A stretch of DNA of 10,276 bases from Burkholderiaceae bacterium (GTDB lineage Bacteria > Pseudomonadota > Gammaproteobacteria > Burkholderiales > Burkholderiaceae). A model generated the notes under the pieces. That model was not told where the DNA came from. It saw nothing but the letters and a program-made list of their open reading frames with translations, and made no database searches. The position numbers and the translations under genes were made by a program. The stretch lies in assembly GCA_030151165.1 (NCBI GenBank), contig JASLEM010000248.1, positions 1-10,276 on the forward strand, written 5' to 3'. Below, piece after piece: positions 1-6,722 of the stretch; position 1 is the first letter of the stretch, and each line of letters opens with the position of its first letter.

Positions 1-336
1 ATCCCGCGCCACCCGTCGCAGATCTACCAGTTCCTCGGCGAAGGCATCGCGCTGTTCGTCATCCTGTGGATCTACGGCAAGAAGGAACGCGGGCTGGGGC
101 AGGTGTCCGGCCTGTTCCTGATCGGCTACGGCTTCTTCCGCTTCGTGGCCGAATACTTCCGCGAGCCGGACAACTTCATCGGCGACAGCACGACGCTGGT
201 CGGCAACCCGGCGACGCACCTGCTCGCGTTCGACTGGAGCGAGGGCCAGTGGCTGTGCGTGCCGATGCTGGTCGCCGGCGTGCTGTTGTTCGCGTGGGGC
301 GCCCGGCGCCGCCCGATGGCGCCGATGCAGGCCTGA
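1..336 (+). CDS. lgt: Prolipoprotein diacylglyceryl transferase, C-terminal part (5' end outside window)
   Basis: This is the last 111 residues of Lgt, the inner-membrane enzyme that moves diacylglycerol from phosphatidylglycerol onto the lipobox cysteine of prolipoproteins, the first step of lipoprotein maturation. The reading frame is open from base 1. It begins with the family signature RHPSQ (visible residues 3-7), followed by a membrane segment (about 15-25), a short basic loop, and the conserved block [22 protein letters not shown] (36-57). By motif alignment, Tyr43, Arg47 and Glu51 match E. coli Tyr235, Arg239 and Glu243, which are known to be important for activity. A last hydrophobic segment (about 79-92) and a basic tail (GARRRP) fit the final transmembrane helix and its cytoplasmic end. 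The stop is at 334-336, 52 bases before dnaQ, so the two may be co-transcribed. Identification is firm; only the N-terminal portion is missing. Confidence 0.95.
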   Translation: MPRHPSQIYQFLGEGIALFVILWIYGKKERGLGQVSGLFLIGYGFFRFVAEYFREPDNFIGDSTTLVGNPATHLLAFDWSEGQWLCVPMLVAGVLLFAWGARRRPMAPMQA

Positions 337-388
337 AGACGCCGACGCGCCCCCAGACTTTCGTCCGACCTTCCCGACCCGACACACC

Positions 389-1111
389 ATGCGCCAGATC
401 TTCCTCGACACCGAAACCACCGGCTTGAGCCCCGAGAGCGGCGACCGCGTCATCGAGATCGGCTGCATCGAGATGGACAGCCGCCGCCTCACCGGCCGCA
501 CGCTGCACTTCTATCTCAACCCGGAGCGCAAGAACCACGAGGACGCCGTCAAGATCCATGGCCTGACGGACGAGTTCCTCGCCGACAAGCCGCTGTTCAG
601 AAGCATCGCCGACGAGTTCATCGAGTTCGTGCGCGGCGCCGAGATCATCATCCACAACGCCGGCTTCGACGTCGGGTTCCTCAACGAGGAACTGCGCCGC
701 TGCGGCCTGCCCAAGTTCAGCACGCATGTCTCGGGCGTCGTCGACACGCTCGTGATGGCGCGCGAGATGTTCCCGGGCAAGGCGAACTCGCTGGACGCGC
801 TGTGCAAGCGCCTCGAGGTCGACAACACCAACCGGACGCTGCACGGCGCGCTGATCGACGCCGACCTGCTGGCCCAGGTCTACATCAACCTGACGCGCGG
901 CCAGGACTCGCTGGTGATGGATCTCGGCGAGGAGCAGGGCGGCGCGGGCGGTGTCGACAACACGCCGATCGACCTCTCGAGCTTCGAGCTGCCGGTGCTG
1001 GCCGCCAACGACGCGGAACTCGCGAGCCACGAGCGTGTGTTGGGCGAGATCGACAAGGCCAGCGGTGGAAAGACGATCTGGCGTGCAATTGCTCAGGAAG
1101 CTGTGGCATAA
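389..1111 (+). CDS. dnaQ: DNA polymerase III epsilon subunit (3'-5' proofreading exonuclease)
   Basis: This is the 240-residue proofreading subunit of the replicative polymerase core. It removes misincorporated nucleotides 3'-5' and binds the alpha subunit (DnaE). All DEDDh exonuclease motifs are present: ExoI DTETTG with Asp7 and Glu9, ExoII HNAGFDVGFLN with Asp94, and ExoIII HGALIDADLLA with His152 and Asp157. The order and spacing match E. coli Asp12, Glu14, Asp103, His162 and Asp167. The exonuclease domain covers about residues 2-170. After a Gly-rich linker (about 180-190), the tail (about 195-240) matches the alpha-binding C-terminus of the family. The length is normal. The ATG at 389 has no clear Shine-Dalgarno sequence, but the DTET motif starts at residue 7, so the N-terminus cannot be much later. 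No rnhA lies next to it, unlike in many proteobacteria. The stop codon lies inside the probable promoter of the next gene, the tRNA. Confidence 0.97.
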   Translation: MRQIFLDTETTGLSPESGDRVIEIGCIEMDSRRLTGRTLHFYLNPERKNHEDAVKIHGLTDEFLADKPLFRSIADEFIEFVRGAEIIIHNAGFDVGFLNEELRRCGLPKFSTHVSGVVDTLVMAREMFPGKANSLDALCKRLEVDNTNRTLHGALIDADLLAQVYINLTRGQDSLVMDLGEEQGGAGGVDNTPIDLSSFELPVLAANDAELASHERVLGEIDKASGGKTIWRAIAQEAVA

Positions 1112-1112
1112 T
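1083..1112 (+). promoter_or_regulatory. Candidate sigma70-type promoter of tRNA-Val, overlapping the dnaQ stop
   Basis: A good -10 hexamer, CATAAT (1107-1112), lies 37 bases before the tRNA. The best -35 match at normal spacing is weak (GTGCAA, 1083-1088, 18-bp spacer). Transcription would start near 1119, giving a leader of about 30 nt for RNase P to remove. The elements sit inside the last codons of dnaQ, and its TAA is part of the -10. The tRNA could also be reached by read-through from dnaQ. Confidence 0.45.
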
Positions 1113-1120
1113 CCGTGGCT

Positions 1121-1136
1121 GTCCTGAAATGAGGAC
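1121..1136 (+). other. Short perfect hairpin in the tRNA 5' leader
   Basis: GTCCT (1121-1125) and AGGAC (1132-1136) form a perfect 5-bp stem with a 6-nt loop, between the presumed tRNA transcription start and the mature tRNA 5' end at 1150. It has no T-run after it, so it is not a terminator. It may simply be a leader structure. Confidence 0.35.
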
Positions 1137-1149
1137 GGCGAAGAAATTC

Positions 1150-1224
1150 GGGCGGTTAGCTCAGGGGTAGAGCACATCCTTCACACGGATGGGGTCGGGG
1201 GTTCGAAACCCTCACCGCCCACCA
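1150..1224 (+). tRNA. tRNA-Val, anticodon CAC
   Basis: The full cloverleaf can be drawn. The acceptor stem pairs GGGCGGT (1150-1156) with ACCGCCC (1214-1220) over 7 bp. The D stem is GCTC/GAGC (1159-1162, 1170-1173). The anticodon stem is CATCC/GGATG (1175-1179, 1187-1191) around the loop TTCACAC, which puts anticodon CAC at 1182-1184, reading valine codon GUG. The T arm has a GGGGG/CCCTC stem with one G-T pair and the loop TTCGAAA. Discriminator base A1221 is followed by a genome-encoded CCA (1222-1224). The gene is 75 nt and intact, and it is closely followed by an intrinsic terminator. GUG is a heavily used valine codon in such GC-rich genomes, so this is probably a core gene. Confidence 0.97.
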
Positions 1225-1237
1225 GAAGTTGGAAATC

Positions 1238-1269
1238 AAGCACTTGGCGGAGACGCCAGGTGCTTTTTT
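1238..1269 (+). terminator. Rho-independent terminator of tRNA-Val
   Basis: A 12-bp stem pairs 1238-1249 with 1254-1265, with one G-T wobble and a GAGA tetraloop. It runs into six T residues (1264-1269). It starts 13 nt after the tRNA CCA end. This is a textbook intrinsic terminator for + strand transcription; the opposite side lacks a T-run, so it is not obviously bidirectional. Confidence 0.9.
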
Positions 1270-1286
1270 CATTCCGGGATGCGACC

Positions 1287-1314
1287 GGCACGCACGCCCC
1301 GAAGCGTGCGTGCC
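1287..1314 (-). other. Strong GC-rich hairpin downstream of the S53 peptidase gene (distal)
   Basis: An 11-bp perfect inverted repeat, GGCACGCACGC (1287-1297) with GCGTGCGTGCC (1304-1314), encloses a 6-nt loop. It lies about 52-79 bases after the peptidase stop. There is no T-run on either side, so it is not a classical intrinsic terminator. It may protect the mRNA 3' end or help stop transcription from either side. Confidence 0.5.
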
Positions 1315-1324
1315 TGCGTCGATG

Positions 1325-1349
1325 CGGCAGGCCACCGGGCGGCCTGCCG
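1325..1349 (-). other. GC-rich hairpin downstream of the S53 peptidase gene (proximal)
   Basis: A 9-bp perfect inverted repeat, CGGCAGGCC (1325-1333) with GGCCTGCCG (1341-1349), encloses a 7-nt loop. It begins 16 bases after the peptidase stop codon and is followed by the second hairpin 10 bases further on. Like that one it lacks a T-run. As a tandem pair they probably mark the 3' end of the peptidase transcript. Confidence 0.5.
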
Positions 1350-1365
1350 TCCCGGCGGCGCGGCT

Positions 1366-3465
1366 TCAGCGGGTTCGCGCGAAGACCCGCGCGGCGTCGA
1401 GGAACAGGATGCCGTTGGGCACGCCGTAGCCCGTCGCGTTGTCCCAGCCCGGCGCCGCCGCCAGCGAGGCGTCGATGCCGAAACCGAGCACCTCCCACGC
1501 CGGCACGCCGTCCTGCGACGAGCGGCCGGAGAACAGGAAGCTGGCGAAGCCGGTGGGCTGCGTCGCGTCGATCCCGAGCAGTTGCGCCGCGTCGTAGCTC
1601 ACGGCCGGTCCGGCGCCGATCGTCATCGTGCCGGAGGCGAGCGACGGGCCGGGCTTGATCGGCAGGACGTCGCGCACCGCGAACGCCGGCATGCGCGAAA
1701 TGATCGGCGCGGCCTGGCCGAGCGATTCGCCGGCGGCCTGGTCGGCGACGGCCCACATCGCGGAGAACACGGGCGTCGCGAGGCTGGTGCCGCCCACGAC
1801 GTCGAAGTACTGCACGCCGGAGTCGGGATCGGTGAAGACGATGATCGCGCCGGTCTGCGGATCGGCGACGGCGGAGACATCGGGCAACTGCCGTCCCTTG
1901 CCAGGAAGCTTGCTCTCGTACGCCGGCTTGGCGAAGAACACGCTTTCGCCGCCGCCGGTGCCCTCCACCGTGGCGTAGGTGATCGGCGCCAGGTACGGGT
2001 TCAGGTCGGAGCCGAGGCCGGTGACCGCGGTGCCCCACGCGGCCTCGACCGGCCCGTTGGCGCTCGGGACGTTGATGCTGGTGCCGCCGATCGCCGTCGC
2101 GTAAGGCGAATCCGCCGGCACCGAGGCCGCGCCGACCGGCGTGCCGAGGCCGTTGTCGGCGGCGTCGCCCGTCGCCACGTTGACGGCGATGCCGCTGGCG
2201 GCGGCGCGCTCGAAGATCTGGTCGTACATGCGGGCGGCGATGGGGCTCGACAGCGATTCGGCCAGGCCGAAGCTGTTGGAGATCACGTTGCCGAGGCGGT
2301 GTGCCACCGCATACTGCAGCGCGATGCCGAGTTCGAGGTCGTTGGCGTCCGCCGCCGCCACGAGGACGATCTTCGCGTCGGGCGCGAAGGCGTGTGCCCA
2401 TTCGATGTCCAGCGTCGTCTCCAGCGCCCAGCCCGCGTCGGACGCGACCGGGAACCCGCCGGGGTAGACGGTCTGGAAACTGTGCGTGTCCATCGTCGGC
2501 AGGTTCATCGCGCGCGAGAAGGCGTTGAGGTCGGACAGCGCCGTCGCCGAGCCGTAGGCGTCGACGATGACGATCGTCTGGCCCTTGCCCGTCCAGCCGA
2601 GGGCCTGCGCCTCGTCGAACCCGTAGTGGTGGACGAGCTGCTGAGCGGTGTAGCCGCAGCCCTTGCGGGTGTCGACGTTGTTGAAGTCGAGGTAGCTCGG
2701 ACCCTTCCAGTCGGCCTGGACGCCGGTCGGGCGCCCGTGGCCGATGTGCGCGCCCTGGATGTGCACCGCCGACTGCGGGCCGAAGCACTCGTTCGTGTAG
2801 CGGCTCAGCGGGTCGGCCGTGGCCGCCGCGCCCACCGCGACGCGGGCGCTCGGGCGTCCGGTGGCGAAGTCGATCTGGCGCGCGACCTGCGGCTGCATCG
2901 CCAGGCCCGTCAGGCCCGACACCCCCGAGAACAGCTCGGCGTGCTCGCCCTGGTACTTCGGCGTGGCCGCGCTGCGCAGGAAACTTCGGCCGCCCGCCTG
3001 CCAACGGTGGATCGAGGTGCCGAAGGCCTTCTGCACCGACGCCACGCTGCCCGTCACCTTCAGCAGGCGGCCGTCGGCGGAGACGCTGTCCACATGCAGC
3101 CCCTGCGCCGCGAGCGACGACCTGGCGGCGGCGAGTTCGTCGGCGCCCGGGCCGTAGGCGGCGAGGTCGGCGTCGCTCAGCCAGCGGTGGTAGGTCGGCG
3201 AATCCTGCTCATACAGGGCGGCGACCGCGGCGGCCAGCGCCGCCTCGTTGCGGCCCGACAGCCCGACCGTGACCGACATCGTCGTCGCCGCGTTCGCGGC
3301 GCCCAGGTCCATCGACTGCGCCGTCAGCGGGCGTGACGCGACGGGCGCGGCATGGACGGCCGGTGCCACGGCGAACGCACACAGCGCCAGCGCGGCCGAG
3401 CCGGTCGACACGCGTGCCCGGAGCGCCTTGCGCCCGGTCTTCGCGTGGATCTTGGAAGCATTCAT
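1366..3465 (-). CDS. Secreted S53-family (sedolisin/kumamolisin-type) serine-carboxyl peptidase preproprotein
   Basis: This encodes a 699-residue endopeptidase precursor that should be exported and mature by self-cleavage; family members are often active at acidic pH. The chosen ATG (3465) has GAGGGG six bases upstream. A TTG 39 bases further upstream (3504) is in frame but lacks such a site and would put an odd extension before the signal peptide. The signal peptide covers about residues 1-39: a basic start, a hydrophobic core, and a VHA-AP cleavage site. Residues about 45-190 match the pro-kumamolisin activation domain. In the catalytic domain, the ETTLD motif gives Glu349 and Asp353, ATGD gives the oxyanion Asp434, and GGTSLATP gives the nucleophile Ser561. 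The C-terminal PGWDNATGYG block, with Asp675, matches the usual calcium site. All catalytic residues are present, so it should be active. It is transcribed away from the adjacent STAND regulator. The substrate is unknown. Confidence 0.93.
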   Translation of the reverse strand: MNASKIHAKTGRKALRARVSTGSAALALCAFAVAPAVHAAPVASRPLTAQSMDLGAANAATTMSVTVGLSGRNEAALAAAVAALYEQDSPTYHRWLSDADLAAYGPGADELAAARSSLAAQGLHVDSVSADGRLLKVTGSVASVQKAFGTSIHRWQAGGRSFLRSAATPKYQGEHAELFSGVSGLTGLAMQPQVARQIDFATGRPSARVAVGAAATADPLSRYTNECFGPQSAVHIQGAHIGHGRPTGVQADWKGPSYLDFNNVDTRKGCGYTAQQLVHHYGFDEAQALGWTGKGQTIVIVDAYGSATALSDLNAFSRAMNLPTMDTHSFQTVYPGGFPVASDAGWALETTLDIEWAHAFAPDAKIVLVAAADANDLELGIALQYAVAHRLGNVISNSFGLAESLSSPIAARMYDQIFERAAASGIAVNVATGDAADNGLGTPVGAASVPADSPYATAIGGTSINVPSANGPVEAAWGTAVTGLGSDLNPYLAPITYATVEGTGGGESVFFAKPAYESKLPGKGRQLPDVSAVADPQTGAIIVFTDPDSGVQYFDVVGGTSLATPVFSAMWAVADQAAGESLGQAAPIISRMPAFAVRDVLPIKPGPSLASGTMTIGAGPAVSYDAAQLLGIDATQPTGFASFLFSGRSSQDGVPAWEVLGFGIDASLAAAPGWDNATGYGVPNGILFLDAARVFARTR

Positions 3466-3485
3466 GAAGAGCCCCTCGGACTTGG

Positions 3486-3504
3486 TTGGATGAAGTGAAT
3501 CCAA
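3486..3504. promoter_or_regulatory. Perfect inverted repeat TTGGAT-N7-ATCCAA, candidate operator
   Basis: Two 6-bp half-sites (3486-3491 and 3499-3504) are exact reverse complements around a 7-bp spacer. They lie in the spacer of the divergent peptidase/regulator pair, about 21 bases upstream of the peptidase ATG. Their position near both starts suits an operator for the divergent winged-helix regulator, although OmpR-type winged helices more often use direct repeats. It could also form a weak hairpin in the peptidase mRNA leader. Confidence 0.4.
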
Positions 3505-3519
3505 AGTCTATGGGCTAAG

Positions 3520-3558
3520 AAATTAAAAAATATAAAGTGTCGCCATGGAGGAAGACGA
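3520..3558 (+). promoter_or_regulatory. AT-rich promoter region and RBS that sets a TTG start for the regulator
   Basis: A run of about 18 nearly pure A/T bases (3520-3537) stands out in otherwise very GC-rich DNA. It contains TATAAA (3531-3536), a 5/6 match to a -10 element for the + strand, but without a recognisable -35. On the - strand the same run reads TTTAAT and could serve the peptidase promoter. Downstream, GGAGG (3547-3551) is placed 7 bases before the TTG at 3559. It is 22 bases before the next in-frame ATG (3574), so the TTG is the better start. Confidence 0.5.
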
Positions 3559-6123
3559 TTGCCGCAAGCGCTCATGACGATCCCCGCCCTGTCGTTCGGC
3601 CGGCTGGCCATCCTGCCTGAGGAGCGCCGCGTGCTGCTCGACGGGGAACCGGTTCCAATCGGCGCCCGGGCGTTCGACGTGCTGGTGGCGCTGGTGGCGC
3701 AGCGCGACCGGGTCGTGCCGAAGAAGGAACTGCTCGCGCAGGTCTGGCGCGGGCTGCACGTCGAGGAGAACAACCTCACGGTGCAGGTGTCGACGCTGCG
3801 CAAGCTGCTCGGGCCCGCCTTCATCAGCACGGTGCCGGGGCGCGGGTATCGCTTCGTCGCGAAGGAAGGGCCGGCCGTCCCGAGCGCGCTCGGGATCGGC
3901 GCCGATCCGCGGCCGGCGCCCGCGGCCGACAGCCTGCCGCCGTCGCGCATGCCGCGCGCGCACGTGCCGCTGTACGGGCGCGAAGCGGATCTCGTGCGCC
4001 TGCGGCAGGCGCTGTCGACCCATCGGCTGGTGACGCTGGTGGGAATCGGCGGCGTGGGCAAGTCGCACCTCGCGCAGCACGTGTTGCGCGCCCGGGAGGC
4101 CGCGGCGGGCAGCGGCTCAACGATCTGGGTCGAGCTCGCGGGCAGCGCGCGCGAGTTCGTCGCCGGCGCCCTCGCGGCCGCGGCGGGCGTTGCGGTGCGC
4201 GGCATGGACACCCTGGCCGAGCTGGTCGCCGGATTGCGATCGCGCGAGGTCATGATCGGCATCGACAACGCCGAGCACATCGCCGACGAGGTGGCGCGCG
4301 TCGCCGCCGCGTTGCTCGAGGGGGCGCCCGGCACGACGCTGCTCGTGACCAGCCAGACGCCGCTGCATCTCGCGCACGAACAGGTGGTGCGCCTCGCGCC
4401 GCTCGAGCTCGCGCCGGCCGGGTCGACGGCCGACGCGGCGATGTCGTACGGCGCGGTCGAACTCTTCGTGCGGCGTGCGCAGGAGGCCGACCTGCGTTTC
4501 GAGCTGCAGCCGCAGAACGTGGCGGCGGCCATCGACATCTGCCGCCACCTGGACGGCCTGCCGCTCGCGCTGGAGCTGGCGGCGGCGCGCACCTCGGCGC
4601 TGCGGCTCGCGGGCCTGGCGACGTTGCTGTCCGACCCGATGCGCCTGCTGACCTCGACCAGCGGGTCGCACGATCCCCGCCATCGCGCGCTGCGCGTCAC
4701 GCTGGAATGGAGCCACGGGCTGCTGCACGAGCGCGAGAAGGTCGCGTTCCGGCGGCTCGCGGTGTTCTCGGGCGGCTGCTCGCTGGCGATGGCGCGAGAG
4801 GTGCTGGCGGGCGACGCGGGGCCGGGGCGCGACGGCGCAGGGCAGGGCGGCATCGCGGACGACTGGGCGGCGCTCGACGCGCTCGGCGAGCTCGTCGAGC
4901 GCTCGCTGGTCGACGCGGACAATGCCGACCCGCCGCGCTACCGGCTGCTCGAGACGACGCGCATCTTCGCGCTCGAACAGCTGCACGCCGCGGGCGAGGC
5001 GCCGGCGATCCGGGCCCTTCATGCACGCGCCGTGGTCGATGTGTTCCTGCACGCCGACAGGGAGATGGCGGCCGGCCGGCTCGGGCGCGACGCGGCGCTC
5101 GACGCGTTGTGGAACGAGATCGACAACGCGCGCGCCGCACTCGCGTGGGCGCTCGCGCACGCACCGGGGATGGCGATCGAGCTCGTGCCCGCGCTCGACG
5201 AGATCTTCAAGGGCGTCGTCTTCGCCGAGGTACGGCGCATGTGGGAGGCCACGCTGCCCCTCATGGATGCCCGGTCGCCCGCGCCGCTGCGCGCGCGCTG
5301 GGCGCTCGGCTACGCGCACTTCTGCGCGAACCGCGACGCCGCGACGGCGAGGCACTGGGCGCAGATCGCCGCCGACATCTACACCGGCCTCGACGATCCG
5401 CCGCGCCTGCTGCGCGCGCTCTACCTGCTGGCCGGCGCCAAGGCGCTCGGCGGCCTCGACGCCGGCGCGGAACTCGCCCGGCTGCGCGCCATCGATTGCA
5501 CCGGCCTGCCCGTGGCGACGCGCTTCATGCAGGTGCTGGCCGAGGGCGTCGTGACCTCGATCCTGGGCCACACCGAAGTGGCGATCTCGCATTACGAGCG
5601 CGCGCTGCCGCTGGCGGCGGTGATGGGCGACCGCGAGCGGCATTCGGTCGTGCTGCTCAACCTGATCGACATGGAGATGCTCGTCGGGCGCCTCGACGAC
5701 GCCATCCGCCACGGCGAGGAGCTGCTGGCGAGCCTGCGTGGCGGCCGCTTTCTCGAGGCGACGGCGATCGCGCTGCACCACCTCGCCGCGGCACTCATCG
5801 CCAAGGGCGCGCTGCCGGAGGCGCGCCGCATCGCGGAGCAGGGGCTGCCGCTCGCCGCCGACCATTCGATGCTGGTCGAATGGGCCGACCACCTCGCGCT
5901 CCTGGCGGCGCTCGAGCACCGGCCCGACGACGCGGCGCGCCTGCTCGGCTACGGCGATGCGCGGCGCGGCTCGGCGCGCACGAACATCGAGGCCGCGTCG
6001 GCCTTGCGCGCGCAGGAGATCGCCCGCGAGGCCTGCGGCAGCGTCGCGTTCGAGAGGGCGCGCGCCGCAGGGCGCGACGTCGTCGACGACCTGCTGCCAG
6101 GGCTGGGCCTGGGCCGCCGATAG
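3559..6123 (+). CDS. Winged-helix/STAND-ATPase/TPR-like transcriptional regulator
   Basis: This is an 854-residue cytoplasmic one-component regulator. Residues about 11-101 form an OmpR/CadC-type winged helix (Trans_reg_C), ending in the typical STVPGRGYRFVA strand pair. There is no receiver domain. After a Pro/Ala-rich linker and a LYGRE box comes a STAND-type P-loop ATPase: Walker A GIGGVGKS (162-169, Lys168) and Walker B IGIDNAEHI (Asp236). It also has the LVTSQ sensor motif and the DGLPLALELAAAR block typical of AfsR/MalT-like and NB-ARC ATPases. Residues about 500-850 are Ala/Leu-rich helical repeats, TPR-like, ending in a segment usual in the 'predicted ATPase' regulators. In this class, ATP-driven switching of the STAND module relieves repression of the DNA-binding domain after a ligand or partner binds. 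It starts at TTG because of the well-placed GGAGG. It is divergent from the S53 peptidase gene, its most likely target. The inducing signal is unknown. Confidence 0.9.
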   Translation: MPQALMTIPALSFGRLAILPEERRVLLDGEPVPIGARAFDVLVALVAQRDRVVPKKELLAQVWRGLHVEENNLTVQVSTLRKLLGPAFISTVPGRGYRFVAKEGPAVPSALGIGADPRPAPAADSLPPSRMPRAHVPLYGREADLVRLRQALSTHRLVTLVGIGGVGKSHLAQHVLRAREAAAGSGSTIWVELAGSAREFVAGALAAAAGVAVRGMDTLAELVAGLRSREVMIGIDNAEHIADEVARVAAALLEGAPGTTLLVTSQTPLHLAHEQVVRLAPLELAPAGSTADAAMSYGAVELFVRRAQEADLRFELQPQNVAAAIDICRHLDGLPLALELAAARTSALRLAGLATLLSDPMRLLTSTSGSHDPRHRALRVTLEWSHGLLHEREKVAFRRLAVFSGGCSLAMAREVLAGDAGPGRDGAGQGGIADDWAALDALGELVERSLVDADNADPPRYRLLETTRIFALEQLHAAGEAPAIRALHARAVVDVFLHADREMAAGRLGRDAALDALWNEIDNARAALAWALAHAPGMAIELVPALDEIFKGVVFAEVRRMWEATLPLMDARSPAPLRARWALGYAHFCANRDAATARHWAQIAADIYTGLDDPPRLLRALYLLAGAKALGGLDAGAELARLRAIDCTGLPVATRFMQVLAEGVVTSILGHTEVAISHYERALPLAAVMGDRERHSVVLLNLIDMEMLVGRLDDAIRHGEELLASLRGGRFLEATAIALHHLAAALIAKGALPEARRIAEQGLPLAADHSMLVEWADHLALLAALEHRPDDAARLLGYGDARRGSARTNIEAASALRAQEIAREACGSVAFERARAAGRDVVDDLLPGLGLGRR

Positions 6124-6231
6124 CGTCGCTTCGCCGCAGCGTCCTCCAGCGACGGCAGCGCGGGCGGTGCTGCTCGAACCCGCCTTTCGCCGATCTGCGC
6201 CGCCGGGATCGCGGTCGCGCAGGCCATCGCG

Positions 6232-6255
6232 TATAACTGCCGGCTCGACGAGGAG
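6232..6255 (+). promoter_or_regulatory. Possible -10 element and Shine-Dalgarno site of the DUF1801 gene
   Basis: TATAAC (6232-6237) is a 5/6 match to a -10 hexamer, but no convincing -35 lies 16-18 bases upstream. GAGGAG (6250-6255) is an excellent ribosome binding site 5 bases before the ATG. The rest of the spacer after the regulator (6124-6231) shows only a loose 7-bp inverted repeat (6124-6130 with 6148-6154) and no T-run, so no clear terminator is visible there. Confidence 0.4.
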
Positions 6256-6260
6256 ACGAC

Positions 6261-6686
6261 ATGGCGACGACGAAAAAGGCCGCGGCCCCGGACGCGGCCG
6301 AGGCCTCGGCCAACATCACGCGGAAGATCCACGACCTGGGCGACTGGCGCGGCGAGACGCTCGCCCGCATGCGCCAGCTGATCCACGACGCCGACCCGGC
6401 GATCGTCGAGGAGTGGAAGTGGATGGGGACGCCGGTCTTCGCGCACGATGGCATCGTCTGCACGGGCGAGACCTACAAGCAGGTCGTGAAGCTGACCTTC
6501 GCCCGCGGCGCCGCGCTCGACGATCCGCACCGGCTGTTCAATTCCAGCCTCGAGGGCAACGTGCGGCGCGCCATCGACATCCGCGAAGGCGAGGCCGTCG
6601 ACGCCGACGCGTTCAAGGCCCTGATCCTCGCGGCCGTGGCGGCGAACACCGCGGCGCTGGCGAAGCGCAAGGCGCCGAAGAAGTAG
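6261..6686 (+). CDS. DUF1801-type small protein (YdhG-like fold)
   Basis: This encodes a 141-residue soluble protein without signal peptide or membrane segment. The central region (about 25-130) has the pattern of the DUF1801 family: an acidic helix leading to EEWKWMGTPVF, then a YKQVVKLTF strand, GAALDDPHRLFN, a basic helix around GNVRRAIDI, and a final amphipathic helix. The family has been linked by structure to frataxin-like iron chaperones, but its biochemical role is not established, and I do not assign one. Both ends are Lys/Ala-rich and look disordered (ATTKKAAAPDAAEAS at the start, KRKAPKK at the end), which is unusual enough to suggest contact with an acidic partner or nucleic acid; that is inference. 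The start is supported by GAGGAG. The gene is convergent with the hydrolase, 36 bases away, and is probably its own unit. Confidence 0.82.
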   Translation: MATTKKAAAPDAAEASANITRKIHDLGDWRGETLARMRQLIHDADPAIVEEWKWMGTPVFAHDGIVCTGETYKQVVKLTFARGAALDDPHRLFNSSLEGNVRRAIDIREGEAVDADAFKALILAAVAANTAALAKRKAPKK

Positions 6687-6722
6687 CGGGATCGGCCGTG
6701 CGACCGCCGCGGGCCTCGACGT

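Noticed and set aside
1150..1270. tRNA-Val 3' end as an integration (att) site bounding an island that contains the peptidase and regulator
   Set aside because: No integrase gene is present and I found no second copy of the tRNA 3' end within the window. The tRNA and its terminator look intact and ordinary. A copy outside the window cannot be excluded.
1181..3004. Long - strand open frame of 607 codons ending in VGGEGFEPPTPSV
   Set aside because: Its main body is an out-of-frame shadow of the S53 peptidase gene, Arg/Gly-rich and without any domain. The ending is the antisense reading of the tRNA-Val 3' half, a peptide often seen as a spurious annotation next to tRNAs.
1189..3336. Long + strand open frame of 715 codons opposite the S53 peptidase
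   Set aside because: It is antisense to a gene with clear signal peptide, propeptide and catalytic motifs. Its composition (Arg, Ala, Gly, Val) is what high-GC codon bias gives on the opposite strand.
4117..5919. 600-codon - strand open frame opposite the STAND regulator, and the 509-codon + frame at 4707-6236
   Set aside because: Both overlap the well-supported regulator frame and show only biased low-complexity composition with no family motif.
6124..6154. 7-bp inverted repeat after the regulator as a terminator
   Set aside because: The loop is 17 nt and no T-run follows; in DNA this GC-rich such a match is expected by chance.
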